In this document: in pieces, positions 8,842-16,717 of the stretch
Position numbering within the stretch: position 1 is the first letter of the stretch
How the letters are laid out: each line of letters begins with the position of its first letter
Assembly (NCBI GenBank): GCA_964370185.1
Contig: CAYJIJ010000012.1
Location: 1-44,452, forward strand
Direction of reading: 5' to 3'
Origin: CAYJEQ01 sp964370185
GTDB lineage: Bacteria; Bacillota; Clostridia; Oscillospirales; Ruminococcaceae
DNA length: 44,452 bases
Translations under genes and position numbers: made by a program
The notes under the pieces: model-generated
What the model was told of the DNA's origin: nothing
The model's database searches: none
What the model saw: the letters and a program-made list of their open reading frames with translations, nothing else

Positions 8842-10587
8842 TTATCTATCTCTTCTTCCTTTATTGCCGCCTTTAGAAAAGCCTGAAAAGCGTTTTTTTC
8901 TGTCGTCTCTGCTGCCGCCATATCCTGATTTTCCGCCACCATGTCTGCTCTGTCTGCCGCCTTTGTAGTTTGAATCAGAAGTCATTTCAGTAGCACGAGT
9001 TGGCTTTCCGCATATTTTAAGTCCCGATAGTTGGGATAGCACTGCCTCAAGCATGTCAGTCGGAACTGCTACAATTGTATGGTCGTCATGAATTTCTATT
9101 TTGCCTATCTGACTACCTTTAATCTCTGTGCGCTCTGTTATCGCTGCTACAATATGATTTGGTGCAACTCTATTGCTTCTGCCAATATTAAGATGAATTT
9201 TTCCTGCGCTATATGAATCATTCGAGCCGCTTCTCGATGATTTTTCGCGTTTATTTTCACCAAATGTGCTGATATCTGTAAGGTTTGGCATGCTTTTACC
9301 CATGCTGAGCTGTAAAGCTGCCTGTGCTATTGTTTCTGCAGTGTATCCACCTTCAACAAGCTTCACTACCATATTTGCATAGATTGGATCAAGCTCACCT
9401 GTGAGTAAATCAGTAATTACAGATAGCTGTTTTTCAGAGTGCTTAGCTTTAATTTCCTCAGCTTTTGGAAGCTGCATAGGAGAAATTGTAGCTTTTGAGC
9501 TTTGTGCTATATTTTTTAATATAAACACATGCTTTCTGCCAGAACAAATTGTAATGGCTGTACCAAGCTTGCCTGCACGCCCTGTTCTACCAATACGGTG
9601 AATATAGTATTCATTATTTTGTGGGACATCGTAGTTTATTACATATTCAATATTATTTACATCAATACCCCTTGCAGCTACATCGGTTGCAACTAAAATT
9701 GAGGTTTTGCCGCTTTTAAAATCGTCAAGCACTTTTGTACGCGCTTGCTGTTTCATATCGCCGTGCAGACCCTCTGCCGCAAACCCATTATCTTTAAGTA
9801 TTGTTGTTACTTCGTCTACCATGGCTTTTGTATTACAGAAAACCATTGTGAGTGCAGGAGAATAATAATGCATCAGTAAATTGAGTGCATCCATCTTTCT
9901 GCCCATTGCCACATCTGCGTAGAGTTGTGTAATATTATCAAGTGTTACCTTTTTCTTGCTCACCTCTACAAGCTGTGGATCATTTTGAAACTGCTTTGTA
10001 AGTGCGAGTATTGCCGGAGGCATTGTGGCAGAAAATAGCACTACTTGCTTTTCGTCGGGAGTGGTTTCTAAAATCACTTCCACATCTTCTTTAAAGCCCA
10101 TATTTAGCATTTCATCGGCTTCGTCAAGGACTACAAGTTTTAGTTTGTCAATTTTTAATGTGCGACGCTGAAGATGGTCCATAATTCTGCCCGGTGTACC
10201 AACAACTATATTTGCACGCTTTAGCTTCATTATTTGGCGCTCCATTGAGGTGCCGCCATATACTTCAGCTGCGTTAATTCCTGGAATGTATCTGCTTAGT
10301 TTTCTAATCTCTTCGCAAGCCTGTTGTGCAAGCTCCCTTGTTGGACATAATATTAGCACTTGTACTGTAGGTTTGCTTTCTTTAGTGTTTATCATCTCTA
10401 CTGCAGGTATTGCGAATGCCATTGTTTTCCCTGTACCTGTTTGAGATTTGCCTATTACATCGGCTCCTTCTCTCACAAGGGGTATAGCTTTTGTTTGAAT
10501 TTCGGTTGAAGTTTCAAAGCCCATTTCTTCGATAGCTTTGAGCATGTTTTCGGGTAGGGAAAGTTCGTTAAATTTTAAAAGTTCCAT
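8842..10587 (-). CDS. DEAD-box ATP-dependent RNA helicase with DbpA-type RNA-binding domain
   Basis: The product is 581 residues. All core motifs are present: SQTGTGKT (motif I, near residue 52), PTRELA (Ia, near 93), DEADEM (II, near 155), SAT (III, near 187) and HRIGRTGRAG (VI, near 330). After the two RecA-like domains comes a DbpA-type RNA-binding domain (about residues 470-545, starting KIHLNIGRSNRVAPNHIV) and a basic Gly/Arg/Ser tail that ends in lysines and arginines. This is the CshA/DeaD/DbpA layout, used in ribosome assembly, RNA decay and cold adaptation. AAAGGAG precedes the ATG. The gene has its own strong promoter at 10739-10767 and a leader of about 145 nt containing an intrinsic terminator, so expression may be attenuated. 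Confidence 0.92.
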   Translation of the reverse strand: MELLKFNELSLPENMLKAIEEMGFETSTEIQTKAIPLVREGADVIGKSQTGTGKTMAFAIPAVEMINTKESKPTVQVLILCPTRELAQQACEEIRKLSRYIPGINAAEVYGGTSMERQIMKLKRANIVVGTPGRIMDHLQRRTLKIDKLKLVVLDEADEMLNMGFKEDVEVILETTPDEKQVVLFSATMPPAILALTKQFQNDPQLVEVSKKKVTLDNITQLYADVAMGRKMDALNLLMHYYSPALTMVFCNTKAMVDEVTTILKDNGFAAEGLHGDMKQQARTKVLDDFKSGKTSILVATDVAARGIDVNNIEYVINYDVPQNNEYYIHRIGRTGRAGKLGTAITICSGRKHVFILKNIAQSSKATISPMQLPKAEEIKAKHSEKQLSVITDLLTGELDPIYANMVVKLVEGGYTAETIAQAALQLSMGKSMPNLTDISTFGENKREKSSRSGSNDSYSAGKIHLNIGRSNRVAPNHIVAAITERTEIKGSQIGKIEIHDDHTIVAVPTDMLEAVLSQLSGLKICGKPTRATEMTSDSNYKGGRQSRHGGGKSGYGGSRDDRKKRFSGFSKGGNKGRRDR

Positions 10588-10672
10588 TTGTCTCCTTTTG
10601 CCATTTCGGCACAGATAATTTTTTCGATATTATCCGTCCCTAAACGCTGCATAACAACATACCGCAAAACAT

Positions 10673-10699
10673 AAAAAAACGAGGCATATTATCCTCGTT
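10673..10699 (-). terminator. Intrinsic terminator (possible attenuator) inside the helicase leader
   Basis: On the minus strand AACGAGG (10699-10693), an 8-nt loop and CCTCGTT (10684-10678) are followed directly by five more T. It lies downstream of the helicase promoter and about 90 nt before its ATG, so transcription must read through it to reach the gene. Confidence 0.65.
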
Positions 10700-10738
10700 G
10701 ACAATGCATTTTAAACAGATAAATATCTTACTAAAAAC

Positions 10739-10767
10739 AGTATATCACCAAATTATATCTTTGTCAA
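10739..10767 (-). promoter_or_regulatory. Strong sigma-A promoter of the DEAD-box helicase gene
   Basis: On the minus strand TTGACA (10762-10767), 17 bp and TATACT (10739-10744) are one base from consensus. The predicted start near 10732 gives a leader of about 145 nt. Confidence 0.75.
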
Positions 10768-10908
10768 GAAGAATTTATGCAATTTGCTTATTATTAGCAA
10801 CTTTTTTAGTAAAATATTAACAAATTTAGTAAGCATTTAAATATGGTTTTAATTAAAGGCATTAAAATACTACTGAGTGGGCTTATATATATGTACGGAT
10901 TTAGATTT

Positions 10909-11030
10909 AAAATTTCATCACTCGGGATAATCCCATCCTTCTAAATTTTGCTTAAACTCTTTCTTAAGCAGATAGTTTTTATTATTTGCAATATTTAAGG
11001 GCTGAAACAAAATTTGCTTCAGCCCTTTTG
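10909..11030. other. Structured intergenic region between htrA and helicase genes
   Basis: The 520-bp gap 10588-11108 has no convincing gene. Besides the helicase promoter and leader terminator it holds AAAATTT/AAATTTT arms (10909-10915, 10943-10949), a 7-bp hairpin (10949-10955 with 10964-10970) and a 10-bp hairpin AAGGGCTGAA/TTCAGCCCTT (10997-11006 with 11018-11027). The last is followed by a T-rich run on the plus strand and lies about 80 bp past the htrA stop on the minus strand. It may end htrA transcription, a small plus-strand RNA, or both. Confidence 0.4.
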
Positions 11031-11108
11031 GTTTTTGATTTTTTACTGGATATAAGCTGCAATAATATAGCTAAATTATTGTTTATAGGGATATATTTCC
11101 CCTTCCCC

Positions 11109-12665
11109 TTACTCTTCCACAAGTGGGATAGTTACTTCAAAAGTGCTTCCGAGCATTGGATTATTATTTAGCCTATAAAGTGTAAGTGTGATTAAATCAC
11201 CTGGCACTTTTCCTGTAATTGAAGCTCTTAAGTCTTCAAAACTTGTTATTTCAACATTATCAACCGCTGTTATTATATCTCCAGGTATTACATCGGTGCC
11301 TATTAGTCCCGAGTCATTTTGTATGTTAATTATCTGCACTCCCATAGGCACTCCATACATTCTCGCATCAATTGCATCTATGGCGGATCCTTCAATTCCA
11401 AGCTTTGCTCTGCCCGTAACTCTTCCATTTAAAATAATATCTTCAATTATTGGTACAGCTTCATTAATAGGAATTGCAAATCCTATCCCTTCTACCTGCG
11501 CATCTACAAATTTAGAAGTATTTATTCCGATTACCTGTCCAAACTCATTTACGAGTGCGCCACCAGAGTTACCTGGGTTTATAGCTGCATCTACTTGCAT
11601 AAAGGACATATCATATCCTGTTTCTGAGCGAACAACCCTGTCTATACCTGATATAATTCCCTGTGTAACAGTTCCTTGCATTCCCCATGAATTGCCTATG
11701 GCAAGCACCTTCTCACCAACTGACATTTCATCCGAATTTCCAAGCTCAACATATGCTAAATTTTCTTCTTCGATTTTTAGCACCGCTAAATCGGTTTGTG
11801 TATCATATCCTACTAATTCGGCAGCATATGCTTCCCCATTATCAAGCACAACTTTTACTCCAGTAGAACCTTCTACTACATGCGCATTTGTGATAATAGT
11901 GCCGTCGGAGGATAATATTATCCCCGAACCTTGGCTGGTAGCACCAAATCCTGCCGAGCTGTATGCTTCAATAGCTACAACGGAGGGGCTTACTTTTTCT
12001 GCAATCTCAACCGAAGTTAGAGAACCGTCCGCCGATGGTGTGCTTTCCACTTCCGGTTTATCGTTTATTGTGATGCTTGGCATATCAATCACACTTTGTT
12101 CGGAAGAGGATGGGGGGGCGGTTGGCTCGGTATTTGCATCCCCCTGCATTATCATTGAGTATACTCCATACCCTGCAAATGTAAGTAAACTAATAGCAAA
12201 TACTATGGATATAAGTGAAGCAAAAACCACTAATCCCCTATTTCTCTTTGGTTTGCCTCTTTGAGTTTCTTTTTGATAGTCATTTATATTCCATTTGTAT
12301 TCTTGATTTTGCAAATCTCCTTGAGGTGTTTGAAAACCAGTGGATGTATTATACTCTGCAGGCTGTGGGGGTCTATTATTGTAGTTTGCCCTTTCTTGTT
12401 GTGCTCTATAGGGATTGTCTGAGTAATTCTCAGTAGGTCTTCCCCATTGTGGACGCTCATTATGAAATTCTGTATTGTGCATCCCCTGTTCGCTTTCTTC
12501 TCTTCTAAAGCTTTCCTGAGTAGGTGGGGTTGCTTCTTCAGTACCTAAATCAGCATCATTTGTTGGATGTTGATTATGCATTACATTTTCATTTGGCACA
12601 TTTTCATCAGAGGGTGTATAATCGGTTTCTCTTTTTTCATTGTTTAAAAAATCATCGTTGAACAT
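11109..12665 (-). CDS. htrA: HtrA/DegP-type membrane-anchored serine protease with PDZ domain
   Basis: The product is 518 residues. A long Asn/Gln/Pro-rich cytoplasmic N-terminus (about residues 1-140) precedes one membrane segment (VVFASLISIVFAISLLTFAG, about 146-165). A Pro/Ser linker leads to a trypsin-like domain outside the cell. The catalytic triad is visible: His in TNAHVVEG near 260, Asp in TDLAVLK near 290, and Ser in GNSGGALV near 366. A single PDZ domain follows (about 415-505). HtrA proteases degrade misfolded exported proteins. The gene lies 85 bp after the sensor kinase on the same strand with no obvious terminator, so it is probably cotranscribed with or regulated by that two-component system. 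GGAGAAG lies before the ATG. Confidence 0.9.
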   Translation of the reverse strand: MFNDDFLNNEKRETDYTPSDENVPNENVMHNQHPTNDADLGTEEATPPTQESFRREESEQGMHNTEFHNERPQWGRPTENYSDNPYRAQQERANYNNRPPQPAEYNTSTGFQTPQGDLQNQEYKWNINDYQKETQRGKPKRNRGLVVFASLISIVFAISLLTFAGYGVYSMIMQGDANTEPTAPPSSSEQSVIDMPSITINDKPEVESTPSADGSLTSVEIAEKVSPSVVAIEAYSSAGFGATSQGSGIILSSDGTIITNAHVVEGSTGVKVVLDNGEAYAAELVGYDTQTDLAVLKIEEENLAYVELGNSDEMSVGEKVLAIGNSWGMQGTVTQGIISGIDRVVRSETGYDMSFMQVDAAINPGNSGGALVNEFGQVIGINTSKFVDAQVEGIGFAIPINEAVPIIEDIILNGRVTGRAKLGIEGSAIDAIDARMYGVPMGVQIINIQNDSGLIGTDVIPGDIITAVDNVEITSFEDLRASITGKVPGDLITLTLYRLNNNPMLGSTFEVTIPLVEE

Positions 12666-12750
12666 ATATATCTTCTCCTAATATTTAATAAATCATATAC
12701 TAACCTATATTTCTTATCTTTTATTTAAAATAAGATTAATTTTTGATTAA

Positions 12751-14244
12751 TTAATCACTTGGTTTTTTAATTTGGCTCTCATTATTTGTAAAGAGTGGTG
12801 TATTACTCTTGATATAATGTGTTGGCAAATAAAAGCCAAATTCACTGTATTCTCCCTCAACACTTTTAACAATTATATCAGTATTGTGAAGATTGATTAT
12901 TGAACGAACAATGTGTAAACCAAGTCCCACACCGCTCTTATCCAAACTTCTTGACTTATCGGTTTTATAAAATCTATCAAAAAGTTTTGGTATTTCTTCT
13001 TTTGCGATACCCTCACCTGAATTTTTTATGCCGATATAGGTCGTATTACGCTCTTTGTCGAGGCGATAAATTACTTCTATATATCCACCACTGTTTGTGA
13101 ATTTAACAGCATTTTCAATCAGGTTGTAAACAACTTGATGTATGAGGTCCTCATCGGCATCAACAATTATCTTGCCAGAATCGAGCCCTATAATCTCAAT
13201 GCCTTTATCATCAATTGCTTTTTCAAAGATGAAGACCGTAGTGCATACCGTTTCATTTAAATCAAATGCAGTGGAATTAATCGACATTTCCCCCGCTTCA
13301 ATTCGTGCAATATTGAGCATTGAACGAACAAGTCTGCTGAGTCTTTTTACTTCATCAGAAACAATGTGTAAGTAATGATCATGCTTCTCTTTAGGTATGG
13401 TTCCATCAAGTATTCCATCAACAAATCCCCCGATAGTAGTCATTGGGGTTTTAAGCTCATGGGATACATTAGCAATAAATGAGCGCCTTGAAGATTCATT
13501 GAGGGCAAGCGAGGATGCCATGTTGTTAAACGCCATTGATAGGCGTCCAAGCTCGTCATAGCTTTCCACTGGTACTCTAACAGTAAAATCCCCTCTTGAA
13601 AAGCTTTCTGTTGCTCCAAGCATATTTTTGAGTGGTTTTACAAGTGAGGTTGTTGCAAGATAAATTATCACAAAAGCAATTATTATTACTGCAACCGAGC
13701 TAAGGGCGAACATTTCTGTAATTTCCATTAAAAATGCTGTTAATGTACTTGCTTCACTCGAGGCAAATACCACGCCTACAACTGTTCCATCTGGGGAAAC
13801 TACTGGTACTCCAACACTAAAATGTGACTCGTCGTAAATGTTTTTCAGTGTGCCAGTTTCTCTGTAACTGCCAGCCATTGCGACATCCATTATGTCCCTG
13901 TCGATTAAATATGTTTTATGATTGCAGCTCGCAGTTTGGTCACTGCAAATCAAAGTTTTACCCTGTGCATCTACAAGGTAAATGTCGGCATCAATAGCAC
14001 TTCCAAGTATAATGTAGCTTGTTCTTATGAGATTAGAATTTATTTGATAACTATCGTCCCCAATCTCGATATCAAACGATGTTAGTTGTGCAACCTGCTC
14101 AGCATTTCTTTGCAGTGTATTATATCTGTCCTGCCTAAAATAAGTGGATGCAAAGGCAAGCAGCACAACTCCTAATATCAGAATGGTTGTCATAATAAGA
14201 AGTAGGCATATATTAAAATATTTGGCTAAAAGGCTTCTTTTCAT
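12751..14244 (-). CDS. Membrane sensor histidine kinase
   Basis: The product is 497 residues. Order: membrane segment 1 (about 12-34), an extracellular sensor region (about 35-178), membrane segment 2 (about 180-203), HAMP (about 205-255), a dimerisation domain with the phospho-accepting His in VSHELKTPMTTIGGF near 262, then an ATPase domain with an N-box (LIENAVKF), DKSGVGLGLHIVRSI and a G-rich loop. The sensor region contains two close cysteines (TLICSDQTASCNH, near 100-107) that could form a disulfide or bind a ligand; this is inference. The gene follows its response regulator by 12 bp and precedes htrA, an order that recalls CssRS control of HtrA in Bacillus, though homology to CssS cannot be shown here. 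Confidence 0.9.
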   Translation of the reverse strand: MKRSLLAKYFNICLLLIMTTILILGVVLLAFASTYFRQDRYNTLQRNAEQVAQLTSFDIEIGDDSYQINSNLIRTSYIILGSAIDADIYLVDAQGKTLICSDQTASCNHKTYLIDRDIMDVAMAGSYRETGTLKNIYDESHFSVGVPVVSPDGTVVGVVFASSEASTLTAFLMEITEMFALSSVAVIIIAFVIIYLATTSLVKPLKNMLGATESFSRGDFTVRVPVESYDELGRLSMAFNNMASSLALNESSRRSFIANVSHELKTPMTTIGGFVDGILDGTIPKEKHDHYLHIVSDEVKRLSRLVRSMLNIARIEAGEMSINSTAFDLNETVCTTVFIFEKAIDDKGIEIIGLDSGKIIVDADEDLIHQVVYNLIENAVKFTNSGGYIEVIYRLDKERNTTYIGIKNSGEGIAKEEIPKLFDRFYKTDKSRSLDKSGVGLGLHIVRSIINLHNTDIIVKSVEGEYSEFGFYLPTHYIKSNTPLFTNNESQIKKPSD

Positions 14245-14256
14245 AGTTTTACCCTT

Positions 14257-14952
14257 TTAGGATTCTTTGAGCTCAAATTTGTAGCCTACACCCCAAACGG
14301 TTTTCAGCATCCATTTGTCGGATACGCCTTCGAGCTTTTCCCTTAGGCGCTTAACATGTACATCCACTGTTCTTGAATCGCCATAGTACTCAAATCCCCA
14401 TACTTCGTCAAGAAGTTGGTCACGAGTGTACACTCTATTTGGATTACTCGCTAAGTGATAAAGTAGCTCAAGCTCTTTAGGTGGTGTGTCGATAACTTTT
14501 CCATCCACCTTGATTTCGTATTTTGTCATATTAACAACAAGCTTATCATAATTAACTTCTTTTACATCCGAGGCATCTACATTTTTGCCTGTACGGCGAA
14601 GTACAGCTTTAATTCTTGCGATTATTTCTTTTGCATCGAAAGGCTTCACAACATAGTCGTCAGCTCCAAGCTCAAGCCCTAACACCTTATCAAATGTTTC
14701 GCCTTTTGCTGTAATCATAATAATTGGGCAGTTGGATTTTTTGCGTATTTCCCTGCACACCTGCCAGCCATCCTGTTTTGGCATCATAATATCAAGTAAA
14801 ACAAGATCTGGGTTTTCAGCGGTAAACTTTGCAATAGCTTCTTCTCCGTCGGCAGCTGAAACAACCGTATACCCTTCTTTATCAAGATATAGCCCTAACA
14901 GCTCATTAATGTTCCTATCATCATCCGCAACTAAAATTTTTCCCATTGACAT
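14257..14952 (-). CDS. OmpR/PhoB-family response regulator
   Basis: The product is 231 residues. The receiver domain has the acidic pair in LVADDDRN, phospho-acceptor Asp in LVLLDIMMPKQDGW near residue 55, Thr in MITAKG near 81 and Lys in DDYVVKPF near 103. The winged-helix DNA-binding domain (about 133-230) ends with RTVDVHVKRLREKL and TVWGVGYKFE, typical of the OmpR class. GGAGGT lies 7 nt before the ATG at 14952, preferred over the second Met two codons later. It is the first gene of a regulator-kinase-protease run. A TATAAT-like -10 occurs at 14993-14998 on the minus strand but its -35 is weak. Confidence 0.92.
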   Translation of the reverse strand: MSMGKILVADDDRNINELLGLYLDKEGYTVVSAADGEEAIAKFTAENPDLVLLDIMMPKQDGWQVCREIRKKSNCPIIMITAKGETFDKVLGLELGADDYVVKPFDAKEIIARIKAVLRRTGKNVDASDVKEVNYDKLVVNMTKYEIKVDGKVIDTPPKELELLYHLASNPNRVYTRDQLLDEVWGFEYYGDSRTVDVHVKRLREKLEGVSDKWMLKTVWGVGYKFELKES

Positions 14953-15084
14953 AATTTTTACCTCCGTATTTATGTATTTTTTTCATAAATCTATTATAAA
15001 TTATTTTAGACTTTACTAAGTGAATATTTTTTGAACACTTTTACATTGATTAGTTAAAATTTCCATATTTTTTTGGTCAATATT

Positions 15085-15114
15085 TGCAAAATATGAACTT
15101 CGTTAAATTTTGCA
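15085..15114. other. 8-bp dyad in the divergent gap between the response regulator and ychF
   Basis: TGCAAAAT (15085-15092) and ATTTTGCA (15107-15114) form an inverted repeat with a 14-nt centre. It could be an operator for the response regulator gene. Otherwise 14953-15264 is A/T-rich with no gene visible. Confidence 0.25.
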
Positions 15115-15264
15115 CAATATCCTATAAGATATTATACTTTATTTGCGCGAAAAAATACAGTTGTTTTTTTATTATCTGCATTAAAAATTGTTTTTATGCC
15201 GATTATTTATCTAAAATGCATTTATATTTTTTGCAAAACTCTTTTAAATAGTAATTGATTGTGT

Positions 15265-15270
15265 TATAAT
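15265..15270 (+). promoter_or_regulatory. Predicted -10 element for ychF
   Basis: A consensus TATAAT at 15265-15270 has no strong -35 partner. It would start a leader of about 170 nt containing the hairpins described at 15350-15450. Confidence 0.4.
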
Positions 15271-15349
15271 GCTATGGTTGATGACAATACTGCTTTTCTT
15301 TTGCGGATATGTCAATATTTTTTTCAAGCTTAATAGATTGAAAAATTGT

Positions 15350-15450
15350 TTTTCTCGTCAGGCAATCCTGACAATAGAAAAGCCTGGCACAAACATTACA
15401 AGTTTATAGTTGTTTTGTGCCTTCTAAAGAAAGGAATGGTCATATTTATG
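15350..15450 (+). promoter_or_regulatory. Structured leader of ychF, copy 1 of a recurring leader element
   Basis: Hairpin P1: TTTTCT (15350-15355) pairs with AGAAAA (15376-15381) around GTCAGG-CAAT-CCTGAC. Hairpin P2: GGCACAAA (15386-15393) pairs with TTTGTGCC (15414-15421). Then comes TTCTAAA and the conserved block GAAAGGAATGGTCATA, ending in TTTATG. This block serves as ribosome binding site and start codon of ychF. Close copies precede the CobW-type GTPase gene (33581-33645) and polA (21369-21435). No known RNA class was recognised. Confidence 0.6.
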
Positions 15451-16545
15451 AAATTAGGTATAGTAGGACTCCCAAATGTAGGAAAAAGCACCCTTTTTAA
15501 TGCGATTACCAATGCAGGCGCACAATCTGCAAACTACCCATTTTGCACTATCGAGCCAAATGTAGGTGTTGTTGCAGTGCCCGACAGCAGACTCGATGCA
15601 CTCTCCGCAATATATGCCCCTGATAAAATCACACCAGCCTCGATTGAATTTGTGGATATTGCAGGTCTTGTAAGGGGTGCTTCAAAGGGGGAGGGACTTG
15701 GAAATAAATTTCTCTCACATATTAGAGAAGTGGATGCTATCATCCATGTGGTGAGATGCTTTGAAGATGGCGAAATAGTACATGTAGACGGCGAAATAGG
15801 CCCATCAAGGGATATTGAAACCATTAATCTTGAGCTTATATTCTCGGATATTGATATTGTTACTCGCAGAATTGACAGAGCTTCTAAAGCTTCAAAAGCC
15901 GATAAAAAATTCTTAGCTGAAGTAGAGATGCTCGAGCGTTTGAAACTACATTTAGAGGATGGCAAAAGCGCAAGAGGATTTGAGACTGCTGATGATTTTG
16001 AAGCAGAAATAATGGATGACACTCCCCTACTTTCAGCAAAACCCATCATATATGCAGCAAATCTAAGCGAAACTGATTTCACAAGCGATATTGATGCAAA
16101 CATCTTCTATACAGAAGTGTGCAAAATTGCTGAAAGTGAAAAATCACAAGTAATACCAATCTGTGCTAAAATCGAGGAAGAAATCACCGATATGTCCAAA
16201 GAGGACAAGATGATGTTCCTTGAAGAATTAGGACTTGATAAATCAGGTCTTGATAGGCTTATAACTGCGAGCTATGCCTTATTGGGGCTTATATCATATC
16301 TCACAGCAGGCAAACAAGAAGTGCGTGCATGGACTATAAATGACGGCACTAAGGCACCCGGTGCAGCTGGTAAAATCCACACTGATTTTGAAAAAGGATT
16401 TATTAGAGCTGAAATTGTTGCATATACCGATTTAATCGAATGTGGCACTATGGCGGCGGCTAAAGAAAAAGGTCTTGTGCGTCTTGAGGGCAAGGAGTAT
16501 GTTGTAAAAGACGGCGATATTATTTTATTTAGATTTAATGTTTAA
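15448..16545 (+). CDS. ychF: YchF/OLA1-type ribosome-associated P-loop NTPase
   Basis: The product is 365 residues, the family's normal length. Walker A GLPNVGKS lies near residue 7, and the switch region with DIAGLVRGASKGEGLGN near 69. The base-recognition motif reads NLSE (in AANLSETD near 205) in place of NKxD, matching the ATP preference known for YchF. A C-terminal TGS-like domain follows (about 280-365, with TDFEKGFIRAEI). YchF binds the ribosome and modulates stress responses. The start is the ATG at 15448, after AAAGGAATGG; earlier in-frame ATGs lie within the structured leader and would add a non-homologous extension. The terminator follows at 16580-16613. Confidence 0.95.
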   Translation: MKLGIVGLPNVGKSTLFNAITNAGAQSANYPFCTIEPNVGVVAVPDSRLDALSAIYAPDKITPASIEFVDIAGLVRGASKGEGLGNKFLSHIREVDAIIHVVRCFEDGEIVHVDGEIGPSRDIETINLELIFSDIDIVTRRIDRASKASKADKKFLAEVEMLERLKLHLEDGKSARGFETADDFEAEIMDDTPLLSAKPIIYAANLSETDFTSDIDANIFYTEVCKIAESEKSQVIPICAKIEEEITDMSKEDKMMFLEELGLDKSGLDRLITASYALLGLISYLTAGKQEVRAWTINDGTKAPGAAGKIHTDFEKGFIRAEIVAYTDLIECGTMAAAKEKGLVRLEGKEYVVKDGDIILFRFNV

Positions 16546-16579
16546 TATAGCATTATTTATTATAGGTAATTAAGATTTT

Positions 16580-16613
16580 CGGTGTTTCGCCTACGGTGAA
16601 GCACCGATTTTTT
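16580..16613 (+). terminator. Terminator of ychF
   Basis: A 12-bp stem with two wobble pairs (16580-16591 with 16595-16606, loop TAC) is followed by six T (16608-16613), 35 bp after the ychF stop. Confidence 0.8.
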
Positions 16614-16647
16614 CAGCTGACAATCTTACTAATTTTTCTATAATAAA

Positions 16648-16683
16648 AAAAACCGAAATCACAAATTTGTGATTTCGGTTTTT
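16648..16683. terminator. Bidirectional terminator between ychF and rny
   Basis: A perfect inverted repeat centred at 16665/16666 (AAATCACAAA with TTTGTGATTT at its core) has A and T runs at its ends. It serves the minus-strand rny gene ending at 16718 and backs up the ychF terminator. Confidence 0.85.
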
Positions 16684-16717
16684 ATACTATAAAATATTTT
16701 TCTTTTTGATAATCGGA

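Noticed and set aside
8693..8968. 91-codon frame across the helicase 3' end
   Set aside because: It crosses the repeats and the opposite strand of the helicase tail. Its Pro/Leu-rich end is the shadow of the Gly/Arg tail.
10925..11012. Minus-strand frame ending NLEGWDYPE in the gap downstream of htrA
   Set aside because: It looks slightly protein-like, but has only a TTG with poor ribosome binding spacing, spans the hairpin at 10997-11027 and gives only about 30 residues. It could be the remnant of a lost gene end, but there is not enough to call.
11188..12264. Long 358-codon plus-strand frame antisense to htrA
   Set aside because: It mirrors the htrA frame, is very rich in Ser, Pro, Ile and Thr as expected of a shadow, and lacks a ribosome binding site. 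The minus-strand frame has an intact catalytic triad.
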